Source of the DNA: Acidobacteriota bacterium
GTDB lineage: Bacteria; Acidobacteriota; Terriglobia; Acidiferrales; UBA7541
Assembly: GCA_003224195.1 (NCBI GenBank)
Contig: QHYP01000172.1
Coordinates: 1 to 5,305, forward strand
Direction: 5' to 3'
Length of the DNA stretch: 5,305 bases
Below, one piece after another: positions 4,928 to 5,305 of this stretch; position 1 is the first letter of the stretch; every line of letters begins with the position of its first letter. Both the position numbers and the translations under genes were made by a program. A model generated the notes under the pieces. It did no database searches. It was not told the DNA's origin and saw only the letters and a list, made by a program, of their open reading frames with translations.

Positions 4928-5305
4928 CTATTGCGGCGTCAGCTTGATATAGTCAAACGAGATCGAATACCCGTTGCTCGCAGAGTTCTTTCCGACAACG
5001 GTGAACTTGAACGACTGGTTGCCAGCAGAACTAAGCGTTACGTTGCCGATATCGAATTCTGCCCATGCGCTCGACGATACATACTGGTCCTTGCCCGGAC
5101 CGACGTTCGTGCCGTTCACGGAGAGCTGCATGATGCCGCCACTGGAAAACATCCTTACCGCGACTTTCACGTCGAACGTCGCCGCTTGCGGAACGTTCAA
5201 AGTGATCGTGACGTTGTCCCCTACCTTCTTGGCGTCTAAGACCGTCCCCTTGCCGTCCGTGAAGCCAGTCCACGCGAAAGCTCGATACTTCGGGCCGGAA
5301 CTGAC
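4928..5305 (-). CDS. C-terminal beta-sandwich (carbohydrate-binding-like) domain of a secreted-type protein, 5' end beyond window
   Basis: The frame is open from the right edge (first complete codon at 5305) to TAG at 4928-4930, giving the last 125 residues of a longer protein. They form one all-beta domain: YRAFAWTGFTDG, VGDNVTITLNVPQAATFDVK, VRMFSSGGIMQLSVNGTNVG, SAWAEFDIGNVTLSSAGNQS, FKFTVVGKNSASNGYS, and a closing SFDYIKLTPQ. This is the pattern of galactose-binding-fold or CBM6/CBM35-like modules, which commonly end in a '(D/F)DYIxL' strand at the C-terminus of exported polysaccharide-degrading enzymes and cell-surface proteins. The catalytic part and any signal peptide lie outside, so the substrate cannot be named. 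A TTG at 5200 is not a likely start, because the domain's first strands lie upstream of it. The stop is followed at once by the RCC1 remnant in the same frame. Confidence 0.7.
   Translation of the reverse strand, partial: VSSGPKYRAFAWTGFTDGKGTVLDAKKVGDNVTITLNVPQAATFDVKVAVRMFSSGGIMQLSVNGTNVGPGKDQYVSSSAWAEFDIGNVTLSSAGNQSFKFTVVGKNSASNGYSISFDYIKLTPQ

Noticed and set aside
1..5305. CRISPR array or toxin-antitoxin pair
   Set aside because: No regularly spaced repeats and no adjacent small gene pair with such motifs were found.

Overview
The window reads as a GC-rich, soil-type Gram-negative chromosome. The style of the minor pilin genes and the secreted-domain fragments make Acidobacteriota my best guess, but nothing here (no rRNA, no marker protein) proves the taxon. 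It divides into two unlike parts, separated by what looks like an integration scar near 2832-2881.

Left part (1-2773): three minor type IV pilin (or type II pseudopilin) genes on the minus strand run off the left edge in the order FimT/GspH-like, PilV-like, PilW-like. They are tightly packed, with an ATGA overlap between the last two, and all three carry a GF(S/T)L-x-E prepilin cleavage motif. They presumably form the initiation or tip complex of a type IV pilus, with the rest of the cluster beyond base 1. A spacer of roughly 290 bp with three CGGCCG palindromes separates them from a plus-strand ROK-family sugar kinase. That gene has an intact C-terminal two thirds but no N-terminal ATP-binding third, so it is probably a broken gene.

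Boundary (2774-3067): no gene. It holds the last 50 bases of a glutamine tRNA (anticodon CTG, minus strand: anticodon arm, T arm, 3' acceptor strand and CCA) without the 5' half. This is the typical footprint of an element integrated into a tRNA gene. The geometry places the element to the right (>2881).

Right part (2882-5305): minus-strand cargo-like genes. These are a small helical protein recognisable as a homologue of the cyanobacterial fluorescence recovery protein (FRP), a two-helix membrane protein with a bacterial PH (DUF304-type) domain, a frameshifted 3' remnant of an RCC1-repeat protein, and the 3' end of a secreted-type beta-sandwich (carbohydrate-binding-like) protein entering from the right edge. 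Two gene remnants and the tRNA scar within about 3 kb suggest accessory, recombining DNA. The FRP-like gene with no orange carotenoid protein in view, and the tRNA-Gln scar, are the two items most worth following up.
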